The notes under the pieces are model-generated. The model searched no databases. It saw only the letters and a list, made by a program, of their open reading frames with translations, and had not been told where the DNA came from. From JAGLHV01 sp023143305 [NCBI: Clostridia bacterium] (GTDB lineage Bacteria > CBDUZB01 > JAGLHV01), in contig DAOVVV010000016.1 in assembly GCA_030637025.1 (NCBI GenBank), positions 1 to 56,272 on the forward strand: DNA of 56,272 nt. Direction: 5' to 3'. Position 1 is the first letter of the stretch. Each line of letters starts with the position of its first letter. Made by a program: the position numbers and the translations under genes. Below, piece by piece: positions 1 through 9,071 of the stretch.

Positions 1-211
1 CGCCGCTTTTCTTAATCTCATCAGCTGTTATTACCTCAATAATTGCCGGTGCCTCACTTACTTTCTGTTCATACCGGGCTGCAGTTACTACCAGGTCTTC
101 TTCTCCAAAAAGAGCTAACTCTGTTATACCCCCTTCTTCGCTGGCAAATACACATGGCATAAATAAATTGCACATGAATAATAACATCACTACTCTCGTA
201 ATGGTTTTCAA
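1..211 (-). CDS. TonB-dependent receptor, N-terminal part (runs off window)
   Basis: Outer-membrane receptor for TonB-energised uptake; only the first 70 residues are inside the window. The reading frame begins at a TTG (209-211) placed six bases after a strong GGAGG ribosome site. The product starts with a signal peptide ending near VFAS, then an acidic stretch, then the segment EEDLVVTAARYEQKVSEAP followed by IIEVITADEIKKSG, which is the standard TonB box plus start of the plug domain. An in-frame ATG eight codons later is possible but has no better ribosome site. A consensus promoter lies about 95 bases upstream. The substrate cannot be told from this fragment. Family assignment is fairly sure; the start codon is inferred. 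Confidence 0.8.
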   Translation of the reverse strand, partial: MKTITRVVMLLFMCNLFMPCVFASEEGGITELALFGEEDLVVTAARYEQKVSEAPAIIEVITADEIKKSG

Positions 212-242
212 TGTACTCCTCCTTTTAAAAAGATAATTTTTT

Positions 243-265
243 GTAAATGTAAAGACCTGACCCCC
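243..265 (-). repeat. GGGGTCAGGTCTTTACATTT motif, REP/RAYT-like remnant
   Basis: Read on the minus strand this is GGGGTCAGGTCTTTACATTT, in the leader between the promoter at 305-333 and the TonB receptor start. From memory, this motif recurs beside REP-associated tyrosine transposase (IS200-like) genes in many bacteria. No transposase is here, so it would be a solitary remnant. The assignment rests on recall, not on a search. Confidence 0.35.
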
Positions 266-304
266 AAATCTTGTTTTCAAATTTTCAAAAAATCACAACA
301 CGTT

Positions 305-333
305 ATTATAAAAAACAAAAGGATTCCTGTCAA
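305..333 (-). promoter_or_regulatory. Sigma-70 promoter for the TonB receptor gene
   Basis: On the minus strand TTGACA (328-333) is followed by a 17-base spacer and TATAAT (305-310), a perfect housekeeping consensus. Transcription would start near 298 and give a leader of about 85 bases before the TTG start at 211. Confidence 0.8.
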
Positions 334-430
334 CTTTTTTATTTTTTTAGTTGGTATCAACACTTTTTTTGGAAGAGATTTTCTTTGGTATGAATTTTCC
401 TTGGGGGATCTTTAACTTCTTTTGAGCGAT

Positions 431-1894
431 TTAGAGTTTAACTAATTCCGAAATAAAATCTCCTGTCCATTTATAAATATTATTTTCTTTGATTAAATCA
501 CGCATTGATTGCATACGGGTTTTTTTGTCTTCCGAGGATAACTCAATCCCCTCTTTTATTGCATCGGCAAAGGTTTCCGTATCATAGGGGTTAACCGATA
601 TTATTTCTTTCAGTTCTCTTGCCGCTCCGGTAAACGGACTTAAAATTAAAACACCCTTTAAATCCACCTGAGCAGAAACAAATTCTTTAGCTACTAAATT
701 CATTCCGTCGTGCAGTGAGCTAACTAACATTAAATCTGCGGCACGATAGTAAGCTAAATGGGTCAGATAATCTAATCGCTCGTTGGTAAACAAAATCGGA
801 TACCAATTACCGGACCTGTATTTCCAGTTGATTTCTTCAATAAGACTCTGGATATCTTCAAATAAACGCTTATAACTTTTTATGTGCATTCGGGAAAGTG
901 CACCGATTTGTAAATATAAAAATTTACCCTGATATTGAGGATATTTTTCTAAAAAGCGGTCGATTGCTTTTATTCGCTCTATAATTCCTTTGGTATAATC
1001 TATCCGGTCAACACCTAGAGCAAGAATTTCATAATACGGCCCTATTTGCTGAGGAAGTTCTTCTACTAATTTGCCGGAGACAGGAGAACTTACTTTTTGA
1101 TTTATCGCTTCAAAATCCACACTAATGGGAAAAGCTCTAATCAATGTTTTACGACCTTGATAAGTTACACTCATTTCTTCCCAGTTGACCTTTGCTTCCA
1201 ACTCCTGTTCGGCAGCATAGAGAAAGTTATGACAATGATATCTCAGGTGAAATCCTAAAAGGTCACAGGAAAGCAGCCCCTCTAAAATTTCTTTTCTTTG
1301 CGGACAAATACGAAAAACTTCCGGATTGGGCCAGGGAATATGCCAAAACAAAGAAACAATTGTATCGGGAAATTTTTCTTTTATATATTTACCGCAAAGG
1401 GTTAAATGATAATCCTGCAGCCAGATAAAAGACTTTTCCCCTTTCATTTCTTCCATAATTGACTGTGCAAAATAATTATTTACCTTTTTATAATATTCCC
1501 AATCGGAAATATTAAAAACAGGTTTTTGATAAGCAATGTGGGCCATAGGCCAAAGGGCAGAATTGGAATATCCGTAATAATATCCATTTTCTTCCTCTTT
1601 ATTCAACCAGACTCTCTTTAAGGTATATGCCGGATTATAAGGTGGAACTTTAATCCGGTTGTTTTCATCTACTACCCCTTTATCGGCATCACCACTACCA
1701 TAAGCTACCCATGTTCCCCCGACAACTTGCATTACCGGATCCATAGCAATAGTTAATCCACTAATTGCTTTTATCCATTTAATCTTTTTCGCTTTATATT
1801 CATGAACATAGGGTTCACGATTGGAAGCAATGATGAAATTGTAACCGGCTAATTTTTCCTTTAACTTGTCTTGCAAACTTTCTTTAGTCCACAT
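431..1894 (-). CDS. otsA: GT20 glycosyltransferase, trehalose-6-phosphate synthase-like
   Basis: Retaining GT20 enzyme of 487 residues, predicted to join a nucleotide sugar to glucose-6-phosphate to make trehalose-6-phosphate, a compatible-solute precursor. Family motifs appear in order: SNREPY near residue 24, the ISGLTIAMDP loop near 45, LWPMAH near 115, WLQDYHL near 158, FWHIPWPNPE near 182, FPISVDF near 254, GVDRIDYTKG near 294, and the donor-binding DGMNLVAKE near 391. The FWHIPWPNPE version is typical of a branch distant from E. coli OtsA, so a glucosylglycerol-phosphate synthase activity is also possible. No OtsB phosphatase is encoded nearby. It follows queA by 12 bases and is probably the last gene of the yebC-ruv run. 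Confidence 0.82.
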   Translation of the reverse strand: MWTKESLQDKLKEKLAGYNFIIASNREPYVHEYKAKKIKWIKAISGLTIAMDPVMQVVGGTWVAYGSGDADKGVVDENNRIKVPPYNPAYTLKRVWLNKEEENGYYYGYSNSALWPMAHIAYQKPVFNISDWEYYKKVNNYFAQSIMEEMKGEKSFIWLQDYHLTLCGKYIKEKFPDTIVSLFWHIPWPNPEVFRICPQRKEILEGLLSCDLLGFHLRYHCHNFLYAAEQELEAKVNWEEMSVTYQGRKTLIRAFPISVDFEAINQKVSSPVSGKLVEELPQQIGPYYEILALGVDRIDYTKGIIERIKAIDRFLEKYPQYQGKFLYLQIGALSRMHIKSYKRLFEDIQSLIEEINWKYRSGNWYPILFTNERLDYLTHLAYYRAADLMLVSSLHDGMNLVAKEFVSAQVDLKGVLILSPFTGAARELKEIISVNPYDTETFADAIKEGIELSSEDKKTRMQSMRDLIKENNIYKWTGDFISELVKL

Positions 1895-1906
1895 TTCTTT
1901 TCCCCT

Positions 1907-3001
1907 CTATTTTAGAAGAAGCATTGCATCACCAAAGCTGTAAAAACGGTATTTTTTCCTGATAGCTTCCCTGTATGCATTATTTATTAAATCAATTCCT
2001 TCCTGATTTGTTTTACCGGCAGAGGCAAAAGCACAAACCAACATTAACAAAGTAGATTTAGGTAAATGAAAATTGGTAATTAACGCATCTGCTATTTTAA
2101 ATTTATATCCCGGATAAATAAAAATATCTGTAGATTTTACCCCGGAAACAACTCTTCCTTCTTTGGCAGAACCCTCTAAAGCCCTTACTGTAGTAGTCCC
2201 CACACAAAAAATACGCCTGTTTTTCTTCCTGGCCCGGTTTATTCTTTGGGCAGCATCCCGGTTGATTTCATAATATTCTTTATGCATTTTATGCCGGATT
2301 ATTTCATTCACCCGTACCGGTTGAAAGGTTCCCCGTCCTACATGTAAAGTTATAAAAACTATTTCTATTCCTTTTTTTTTTATTTTGTCCAACAGATTAT
2401 GGGTAAAATGTAATCCGGCTGTAGGAGCAGCTACCGCTCCTTCTTTTTGCGCATATACCGTCTGATATCTTTCTCTATCCAGACTTTCGATAGGGCTTGT
2501 GTTTCTATTGTTTATTTTTTCTCTTCTAATATAAGGAGGTAAAGGAACTTTTCCGATTTGCTCCAGGATATCAGAAAAATCAGCTTTACTTTTAAATTTA
2601 ACAATACCGCTTTCTCTTTCCTTCTTAACAACCAGGCCTTTAAGTAATCCTCCTGAAAAAACAATATTTGTCCCTTCTTTTACTCTTTTAGCCGGTTTAA
2701 AAAGAACTTCCCATTCCTGACTTGTCTTTTTACTTTTATTACACTTACGAAGGAGAAAAACTTCTATTTTCCCTTTAGTATTTTCTTTTTCACCAAACAA
2801 TCTTGCCGGAATGACCCTGGTATTATTAAGGACTAACAAATCTCCCTTTTTTAAATATTCAATAATATTACTAAATTTTAAATGCTCAATAGATGCATTA
2901 TTTGTTTTTAAGACCATTAAGCATGAATTATCCCGTTCAGGATCAGGACTTTGAGCAATTAAGCTAGGAGAAAGATTATAATCAAAATCGTTAAGTTCCA
3001 C
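1907..3001 (-). CDS. queA: S-adenosylmethionine:tRNA ribosyltransferase-isomerase QueA
   Basis: Cytosolic enzyme that transfers and isomerises the ribosyl part of SAM onto preQ1 at the tRNA wobble position, forming epoxyqueuosine. At 364 residues it is slightly longer than usual. Motifs present: LIAQSPDPERDNSCLMVL near the N-terminus, LVLNNTRVIPARL, APTAGLHFT, HVGRGTFQPV, GTTTVRALE and the C-terminal LITNFHLPKSTLLMLV. The start is a GTG, one base after the TAA of the spoIID-like gene, so the two are likely co-translated. QueH, which performs the next reduction step, is encoded three genes upstream in the same run. Confidence 0.95.
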   Translation of the reverse strand: MELNDFDYNLSPSLIAQSPDPERDNSCLMVLKTNNASIEHLKFSNIIEYLKKGDLLVLNNTRVIPARLFGEKENTKGKIEVFLLRKCNKSKKTSQEWEVLFKPAKRVKEGTNIVFSGGLLKGLVVKKERESGIVKFKSKADFSDILEQIGKVPLPPYIRREKINNRNTSPIESLDRERYQTVYAQKEGAVAAPTAGLHFTHNLLDKIKKKGIEIVFITLHVGRGTFQPVRVNEIIRHKMHKEYYEINRDAAQRINRARKKNRRIFCVGTTTVRALEGSAKEGRVVSGVKSTDIFIYPGYKFKIADALITNFHLPKSTLLMLVCAFASAGKTNQEGIDLINNAYREAIRKKYRFYSFGDAMLLLK

Positions 3002-3002
3002 T

Positions 3003-4247
3003 TTACTCGCTCCATTTTTCCAGGCGTGTATGAGGATAATAAAAATTCAAAATACGCTTATACTTATATCCCCGCAAAGACAATCCTTTTGCCCCCCATT
3101 GGCAAAACCCTACTCCATGACCCCATCCCCGGCCAAAAAACTTAATCATTTCACCTTCTCTTCTCATATTAAACAGAGAACTTCGAATAACCTGATAACC
3201 CATTAATGCCCGAAATTTACTTCCGCGCAATTCTAATGAACTTCGACTATGCACGATTTTTACTTTTTTTACCCGGCCGGAACTGTTTCTTTCGGAAATT
3301 ACCAGTCTTTTTATTTTACCTACAGAATATCCTTTGTTCCTTAAAGTTTTTTCTATAAGGTGCAAACTTAAACGCCGCTCCCACTTATAATGGGGAGCCT
3401 CTTTGCAAAAACGGCAGGTCACTCCTTTTAAATAAGGGGAAGACTGAGCACCCCCCCATGCCCCTGATTCACTTTCGGTGTGTCCCCCACAACAACTATG
3501 ACAAAAGGTTTTAGCTATCTTACCCTGATAGGTTAATACTTCCCCCCAGGTAGCATATACTGCCTGGTTAGTACGGGAATCTTCGGCCTGTATGCCGTTA
3601 AATACCTGACAATGAGTAGTATCACATAAATCAAACCCCTGGCTTCTATGTTTTCCCATATGTTTTAAAGCATAGGTTCTGGCTACTACTGCCTGAGCTT
3701 TTAAAGACTCTGCCGGCCAGAGAGGAGAAACCTCCTGGGTCATAATTCCACAAACATATCCTTCTATTCCCAATTCATTAATTACAATTAAATGGTTATT
3801 CTTTTTTTTAATTACTACGGTATCCCTGTACCGCCTTTTATTTACTTTAATCCCATAATCACCGGATAAAGGAACAAAACTAATCTGAGAACTTAACAAA
3901 TAAGTGCCTACGCTTATCCCCCGCGATTGAGGCATAACTTTATAAACCTTTCCTTTTTCCAGAGAAATTTTTTCGGAAGTGAATATATCTATTACCTCGT
4001 ATTTTTCTTCCGACGAAATACAAACCGACCGTGCATCCGGTAATACCCCTATCCGGATAATTGTTTCCGGTAACCTTTTTGATGATAACTTACTTTTTTC
4101 TACCACAACTGCAGGTTTTTTCTCTATTTGTTTCTTTGTCTCCCGGGGAGATAAGTATATATCTCTTCGATAAAAAACAGGTGTAGTACAACTATTGAGC
4201 GTAAACATCATTATCCCCAGCATTAATATTTTTATTCTTCGCATCAT
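3003..4247 (-). CDS. SpoIID/LytB-domain lipoprotein, putative peptidoglycan lytic enzyme
   Basis: Predicted envelope lipoprotein of 414 residues: a lipid-attachment cysteine is seen in FTLNSC near residue 20. The SpoIID domain fills the rest, with GYVCGIMTQEVSPLWPAES followed by LKAQAVVARTYAL, a Cys-containing CHSCCGGHTES segment, and the closing GRGWGHGVGFCQWGAKG. In Firmicutes SpoIID is a lytic transglycosylase acting on denuded glycan strands. Homologues in non-sporulating bacteria are widespread and usually placed near ruv and queA, as here. Nothing in the window suggests sporulation, so a role in cell-wall remodelling is more likely. Enzymatic activity is inferred from the family. Confidence 0.85.
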   Translation of the reverse strand: MMRRIKILMLGIMMFTLNSCTTPVFYRRDIYLSPRETKKQIEKKPAVVVEKSKLSSKRLPETIIRIGVLPDARSVCISSEEKYEVIDIFTSEKISLEKGKVYKVMPQSRGISVGTYLLSSQISFVPLSGDYGIKVNKRRYRDTVVIKKKNNHLIVINELGIEGYVCGIMTQEVSPLWPAESLKAQAVVARTYALKHMGKHRSQGFDLCDTTHCQVFNGIQAEDSRTNQAVYATWGEVLTYQGKIAKTFCHSCCGGHTESESGAWGGAQSSPYLKGVTCRFCKEAPHYKWERRLSLHLIEKTLRNKGYSVGKIKRLVISERNSSGRVKKVKIVHSRSSLELRGSKFRALMGYQVIRSSLFNMRREGEMIKFFGRGWGHGVGFCQWGAKGLSLRGYKYKRILNFYYPHTRLEKWSE

Positions 4248-4301
4248 CTCCCCTTTTCCAAAATTTTATTTTTTTAAAACTCTACTTTTTCATTTAAAAA
4301 C

Positions 4302-4508
4302 TTATTTACGCATAAAGATACGCAGAATAATCGTCAAAACGATACTTAAAAGAAAACAGGTTGTAATAGGAAAATAAAATTTAAAACTACTTTTTTTTAC
4401 CAGGATGTCTCCGGGCAGGCGGCCTAAAAATGGAATTTTTATACCTAAAGTAAGAATTATTCCTATCAAAACTAAAACCATTCCCAAAAGAATTAAAAAT
4501 TTTCCCAT
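4302..4508 (-). CDS. DUF2905 small membrane protein
   Basis: A 68-residue protein with two predicted membrane helices (about 3-23 and 44-64) separated by the hallmark loop PFLGRLPGDILVKK. The order helix, LGRLPGDI, helix is diagnostic of DUF2905, a family of unknown function often found between ruvB and queA in bacteria, exactly its setting here. No catalytic residues are evident. Confidence 0.88.
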   Translation of the reverse strand: MGKFLILLGMVLVLIGIILTLGIKIPFLGRLPGDILVKKSSFKFYFPITTCFLLSIVLTIILRIFMRK

Positions 4509-4530
4509 CTATTATTTTCTATCTTCCTTA

Positions 4531-5085
4531 TTATTTTTCTGCTGCTGCATCAAATCTTTCCTTTTCACTAAAAATACATCCGCAATACTGTTGCCGATAT
4601 AAATCTAACTTTTTAGAGATTTCAATTCCTTCCTTCCAGCCCAAACGAAAATCCTGATAATAGAATTCTATATTATAGGTATGAGCTAATTTCTGTCCCA
4701 ACTCTTTTATGTTTTCATGCATTTGAAATTTGCTATAAAGCAATGTAGTGGAAAAACTATCAAATTTTTCTTTTTTTGCTCTTTTTGCTGTTTCTTCCAA
4801 CCTTAACTGATAACAACCCAAACATCTTTTGTCTTTCTCTTTATACTTGTCTTTTATGATTTCCATCCACTCTTCCAAAGAATATTTTGTCTTGCGGATA
4901 AGAGGTAAATTCATTTCGTTTGAATAATATCCTAAGGTCATCATTCTTTTTTGATATTCTAAAAAGGGATGAATATTAGGATTATACCAAAATCCTGTAA
5001 TCGCATATTTTTTATCTTTACTTAAACACTGATGAACATAACAAGTACATGGGGCACAACAAACATGAAGAAGTAATCGTTTCAT
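4531..5085 (-). CDS. queH: Epoxyqueuosine reductase QueH
   Basis: The 184-residue protein carries the DUF208/QueH signature: LLHVCCAPC at the N-terminus, CLGCYQLRLEETA in the middle, the STTLLYSKFQMHENI segment, and YCGCIFSE at the C-terminus. These cysteines bind an iron-sulfur cluster and a second metal in characterised QueH enzymes. It reduces epoxyqueuosine in tRNA to queuosine and replaces the cobalamin enzyme QueG. Its company with queA supports a final-step queuosine module. No preQ1-synthesis genes (queC, D, E, F) are in the window. Confidence 0.92.
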   Translation of the reverse strand: MKRLLLHVCCAPCTCYVHQCLSKDKKYAITGFWYNPNIHPFLEYQKRMMTLGYYSNEMNLPLIRKTKYSLEEWMEIIKDKYKEKDKRCLGCYQLRLEETAKRAKKEKFDSFSTTLLYSKFQMHENIKELGQKLAHTYNIEFYYQDFRLGWKEGIEISKKLDLYRQQYCGCIFSEKERFDAAAEK

Positions 5086-5110
5086 TTATTTTTTTCCCAT
5101 TTTCCAGAAA

Positions 5111-5980
5111 TTAAAAATTTATCTTTTCTGTAGGTATCTTCTGTGGCATTTTTATTTTTTCACAAAAGGCAGAAATTTGCTTGCTTATTCTCCAATTATA
5201 AGTAGGATACGGAGAAAGACCTTTTCGGTACAAAGCTTGATAACGCTGCACCAAATGTGGATAATATCTTTTTATTAGACTTAAAAAACGCATTTTTTGA
5301 TTATCCTTTAATATCATTTCACCCGGTACAACATATTTTGCCCCTATTTCTTTTGCTTTTTGAATAAGGTTAATACTTTTTTCTTCATCAGTAAGATAAG
5401 GAATAATCGGCATTAATATTATTCCGGTCATTACTTTTTTTTTGGTGATTTTTTTCATTGCTAACAACCTTTTTTGAAAAGAAGGGGCATGAGGTTCAAA
5501 CATCACTGCCAATTTGGGATCAATAGTAGTTAAAGAAAAAGAAACAGTGCAAAAAGTTTTTTTAGAAATTTCCTGCAGTAAATCCAAATCCCGCAAAACC
5601 AAATCAGATTTAGTCAAAATATGTACGGGAAATTCCAAATCTAAAAAAATTTCCAATAATCTTCGGGTAATATTGTATTTTTTTTCTATCGGTTGATACG
5701 GATCACAAAAAGTACCCATACAAATTATTTCTTTTCCTTTAAATTTGCTTAACGTCTCTTTAAGTAAATACGGAGCATTAGTTTTTACTTTTACTACCCT
5801 GAAAAAATCTTTTTCCTTTTTAAAAGGCAAATACCTGTCTGCCTGTACATAACAATATTGACAGCCATGTTCACACCCTAAATAAGGATTAAGGCTGTAC
5901 CGGCTGAGGAATACTTCATCTTCGTATTCTAATTTCTTTAGTATGGTTGTCGGCTGAATTAATTCATATTTTATAGTCAT
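5111..5980 (-). CDS. Radical SAM protein, SPL-like family
   Basis: A 289-residue radical SAM enzyme. The cluster-binding cysteines are C36, C40 and C43 in LGCEHGCQYCYVQ, a CxxxCxxC arrangement. The following segment MGTFCDPYQPIEKKYNITR matches the family often annotated as SplB-like or Rv2578c-like, which is distinct from true spore photoproduct lyase. The barrel continues with HILTKSDLVLRDLDLL and VSFSLTTIDP. The substrate is unknown. Placement between ruvB and queH suggests DNA or tRNA work, but this is only context. Confidence 0.82.
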   Translation of the reverse strand: MTIKYELIQPTTILKKLEYEDEVFLSRYSLNPYLGCEHGCQYCYVQADRYLPFKKEKDFFRVVKVKTNAPYLLKETLSKFKGKEIICMGTFCDPYQPIEKKYNITRRLLEIFLDLEFPVHILTKSDLVLRDLDLLQEISKKTFCTVSFSLTTIDPKLAVMFEPHAPSFQKRLLAMKKITKKKVMTGIILMPIIPYLTDEEKSINLIQKAKEIGAKYVVPGEMILKDNQKMRFLSLIKRYYPHLVQRYQALYRKGLSPYPTYNWRISKQISAFCEKIKMPQKIPTEKINF

Positions 5981-6004
5981 AAATTTTATTCCTAAATATT
6001 AAAT

Positions 6005-7054
6005 TTAATTGATATCTAATTCTTGTTGATTTATCTTATCCGTAGCTGAAAACAAATGTTTCGGCTGGACAATATTTAAATGTTCATAAGCTAATTTAGT
6101 GACTATTCTCCCTCTCGGAGTCCGGGCCAGAAAACCTGCTTGAATTAAAAATGGTTCGTAAACATCAGTCATCGTTTCTGTCTCTTCTTTTACTGCAATA
6201 GAAATAGTATCTAAACCCACCGGGCCACCGGAAAAATTTTTAATTATAGTATATAAAATTTTTCTATCCATACTATCCAATCCTTTATTATCTACTTCTA
6301 ACAATTGCAAAGCATCCTGAGCTACTAATTGAGTAATAATTCCATCTGCTTTTATCTGGGCAAAGTCTCTTACCCTCCGCAGCAGGCGATTAGCTATCCG
6401 GGGCGTCCCTCTGCTCCGTTTAGCAATTTCTTCGGTTCCATTTTTATCGATTTCAATATTTAAAATTTTACTGGAACGTTTAACAATAGAAGCTAATTCG
6501 TCTTCTTTATAAAAATCTATTCGTTCAATAATACCAAATCGTTCTCTTAAAGGAGAAGTTAGAGAGCCTGCTTTCGTGGTTGCTCCTATTAAAGTAAAAT
6601 GAGGCAAATCCAATCTAATATTACGGGCGCTGGGGCCCTGACCAATAATAATATCCAAAAAATAATCTTCCATCGCCGGATATAAGGCTTCCTCTACGAC
6701 ACGACTTAAGCGATGAATTTCATCGATAAAAAATATATCCCCATCTGCAAGATTAGTTAATAAAGCAGCTAAATCTCCCACCCGCTCTAAAACCGGCCCG
6801 GAAGTACTTTTTATATTTCCTCCCATTTCATAAGCAATTATATGCGCCAGGGTTGTTTTTCCTAATCCCGGAGGACTGGAAAAAAGACAATGATCTAATG
6901 ATTCCTTCCTCATTTTAGCTGCGGAAAAAAAAATGTCTAACTTTTCTTTTAATTTTTTCTGTCCTACGAAATGCTTTAATTCTTTCGGTCTTAAAGTATA
7001 ATCAATTTGATTATCTTTTTCTTGAACCTTTGGGGAAATAACATGTTCATCCAT
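6005..7054 (-). CDS. ruvB: Holliday junction branch migration ATPase RuvB
   Basis: AAA+ motor that drives branch migration with RuvA. Of 349 residues, the Walker A is PPGLGKTT (61-68), Walker B is [10 protein letters not shown], sensor and arginine-finger region is [20 protein letters not shown], and the C-terminal winged helix contains [13 protein letters not shown] and RTPRGRIVT. Length is normal. It lies 30 bases after ruvA. A short N-terminal extension ([20 protein letters not shown]) precedes the conserved LRPKEL start. Confidence 0.97.
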   Translation of the reverse strand: MDEHVISPKVQEKDNQIDYTLRPKELKHFVGQKKLKEKLDIFFSAAKMRKESLDHCLFSSPPGLGKTTLAHIIAYEMGGNIKSTSGPVLERVGDLAALLTNLADGDIFFIDEIHRLSRVVEEALYPAMEDYFLDIIIGQGPSARNIRLDLPHFTLIGATTKAGSLTSPLRERFGIIERIDFYKEDELASIVKRSSKILNIEIDKNGTEEIAKRSRGTPRIANRLLRRVRDFAQIKADGIITQLVAQDALQLLEVDNKGLDSMDRKILYTIIKNFSGGPVGLDTISIAVKEETETMTDVYEPFLIQAGFLARTPRGRIVTKLAYEHLNIVQPKHLFSATDKINQQELDIN

Positions 7055-7084
7055 TTTATATTCCTTTTTGCCGTTAATGAAATC

Positions 7085-7684
7085 TTATAAATATTTGAGA
7101 GCATGTTTAATGATTTTTTCAACCTTCTCTTCTTTACCTAAACTCTCTATTGCCATATTTACTGCTTCTTCAGCTTCCCTGTTTTTATATCCCAAAGACA
7201 ACAAAGCTGATACAGCGTCCATCATACACTGTTTATCTTTAAAAATAAAACGATAAGGAGATTCTATTTCTAAAGCGGTAATTTTATCTTTTAATCCTAA
7301 TATTATTCTTTCCGCCTTTTTTTTAGTCAACCCAAAAAAAGTAGTTAAAACTCGCAAATCTTTTTCTATAATTGCTTTCTTAAAATCAGCAAGCGAAGAT
7401 GAAATTTTAGACAAAATTTTAAGGGAGTCTTTAGGCCCGATTTTAGAAATACTATTCAGCAAGAGAAATATTTCCTTTTCCTGTGTGGTTAAAAAACCAT
7501 AAAAAGTACTACCCCCGTACATGGCAGTAGACATCCAGGTATAAAGTTTTAGCTCTTCTCCTATATCAGGTAGTTTCTCATAAGTAAACGAGGAAATGTA
7601 AAGCTGAAAGCCTATATCTTTAACTTCCAGCCAAATAAATTCCTCTGTTTTTTTCTCTAATTTTCCGCGTAGAAAAGCTATCAT
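7085..7684 (-). CDS. ruvA: Holliday junction binding protein RuvA
   Basis: Tetrameric junction-binding partner of RuvB, 199 residues as usual. The N-terminal OB fold starts MIAFLRGKLEKK, and the helix-hairpin-helix part carries ISKIGPKDSLKILSKI and FFGLTKKKAERIILGLKDK. The C-terminal domain III, which touches RuvB, shows ALLSLGYKNREAEEAV. The first hairpin reads SKIGPKD where SGVGPKT is common, a mild divergence. It sits 14 bases after ruvC. Confidence 0.95.
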   Translation of the reverse strand: MIAFLRGKLEKKTEEFIWLEVKDIGFQLYISSFTYEKLPDIGEELKLYTWMSTAMYGGSTFYGFLTTQEKEIFLLLNSISKIGPKDSLKILSKISSSLADFKKAIIEKDLRVLTTFFGLTKKKAERIILGLKDKITALEIESPYRFIFKDKQCMMDAVSALLSLGYKNREAEEAVNMAIESLGKEEKVEKIIKHALKYL

Positions 7685-7698
7685 TCTTTCCTCATTAT

Positions 7699-8205
7699 TT
7701 AAAACCCTGCTTTATTGGTTATTTGTAAATATTTACTCGAGTTCAGATGACAAATTGCGACTGCTATGGCATCGGAAGCATCATCCGGCCGGGGAACTTC
7801 CTTTAATTTGAGTAAATTCTTCAGCATATTTTGTATTTGTACTTTTTCCGCCCGTCCATATCCGATTAAAGATTGTTTTACCTGTAAAGCCGTATATTCC
7901 CCAATGGATAAACCGGCCTGACAACCAGTAAGGAGCACTATTCCCCGGGCATGCCCTAATAATAATGTTGTTTTTACATTTTTTGCATAAAATATCTTTT
8001 CTACAGCCATAGTATCCGGTTTATATTTTTTTATTATTTGTGTTAAACTTTTATATATTACACCTAATCTTTCAGGTAAGAGGCAATTCGACTTAGTGGT
8101 TATACACCCATATGCTTTTATTTGTTCACCTGTAGTAATTTTTTCCAAACTGACTACTCCCCAACCTGTATTTACTAATCCCGGATCAACACCTAATACA
8201 ATCAT
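7699..8205 (-). CDS. ruvC: Holliday junction resolvase RuvC
   Basis: Endonuclease that cuts the junction handled by RuvAB; 168 residues, normal length. Metal-binding acids are visible: Asp in VLGVDPGLVNTGWGV at the N-terminus, Glu in MAVEKIFYAKNVKT, and the pair in RPDDASDAIAVAICH near the C-terminus. It starts the ruvCAB set, 48 bases after yebC. Confidence 0.96.
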   Translation of the reverse strand: MIVLGVDPGLVNTGWGVVSLEKITTGEQIKAYGCITTKSNCLLPERLGVIYKSLTQIIKKYKPDTMAVEKIFYAKNVKTTLLLGHARGIVLLTGCQAGLSIGEYTALQVKQSLIGYGRAEKVQIQNMLKNLLKLKEVPRPDDASDAIAVAICHLNSSKYLQITNKAGF

Positions 8206-8253
8206 ATAGATTTAAATCCTTTTCCCTTAATAAATTTAGTCTTCATCGGTTTT

Positions 8254-8991
8254 TTACATTTCTTGTTCGGACATATCAAAATTTGTATAAACATTTTGCA
8301 CATCGTCATTTTCTTCCAGATCATCAATTAAAGCCGTCATTTGTTGGGCTTCTTTACCCTCCAACGATATTTGAGTATGTGCTTGCCGTGTTATTTCACA
8401 AGAAGAAATTTCTATTTTTTTTCCTGTTAAAATTTCTTTCATTTTTTCAAAATCGGCAGGGGTAGTAATAATCTCAAAAACATCTTTATCATCAGCACAA
8501 AAATCTTCTGCACCATATTCAAGAGCCAGAGACATTAATTCATCCTCTTTAATATTGATTTTATCAATAACAAAATAACCTTTAGCAGAAAACATCCAGG
8601 CAACACACCCGCTTTCTCCTAAATTGCCGTTGCGTTTAGAAAAAATTCTTTTTATTTCCGAAGAGGTACGATTCTTATTATCAGTAGTAATTTCAACCAG
8701 TACCGCAACTCCTCCCGGTCCGTATCCTTCATAAAGAAATTCTTCGTAAGTTATTCCCGGGAGTTCCCCAGTTCCTCTTTGAATAGCCTTCTTTATATTA
8801 TCCTGAGGCATATTTCCAGCCTTAGCTTTTTCCACAGCTGTACGCAGACGGGCATTACTGGCCATATCCCCCCCTCCCTGCCGGGCAGCAATATTAATCT
8901 CTTTAATAATTTTTGTAAATAGTTTTCCTCTTTTAGCATCAATGACTGCCTTTTTATGTTTAATCCCTGCCCACTTTGAATGGCCCGACAT
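8254..8991 (-). CDS. yebC: YebC/PmpR-family protein
   Basis: A 245-residue YebC-family protein, recognised by MSGHSKWAGIKHKKA at the start, AKRGKLFTKIIKEI, and GYGPGGVAVLVEITTDNKNR. YebC proteins were described as transcription regulators; some members have since been linked to translation of difficult proline stretches, so the exact role here is open. A GGAGG-type ribosome site lies just before the ATG. The yebC-ruvCAB order is widely conserved in bacteria. Confidence 0.95.
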   Translation of the reverse strand: MSGHSKWAGIKHKKAVIDAKRGKLFTKIIKEINIAARQGGGDMASNARLRTAVEKAKAGNMPQDNIKKAIQRGTGELPGITYEEFLYEGYGPGGVAVLVEITTDNKNRTSSEIKRIFSKRNGNLGESGCVAWMFSAKGYFVIDKINIKEDELMSLALEYGAEDFCADDKDVFEIITTPADFEKMKEILTGKKIEISSCEITRQAHTQISLEGKEAQQMTALIDDLEENDDVQNVYTNFDMSEQEM

Positions 8992-9071
8992 AGTTTCCTC
9001 CTTTATTTTAATTCTTACTTTTAATAATTAAAATGTTTTCTTTTTATCACAAATAAATAATATCAACATTT

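Noticed and set aside
3003-4247. SpoIID as evidence of sporulation
   Set aside because: No other sporulation gene is present and SpoIID-like proteins are common in non-sporulating bacteria.
5111-5980. True spore photoproduct lyase
   Set aside because: The sequence fits the wider SPL-like radical-SAM group; motif spacing after the cysteines and length differ from SplB, and there is no spore context.
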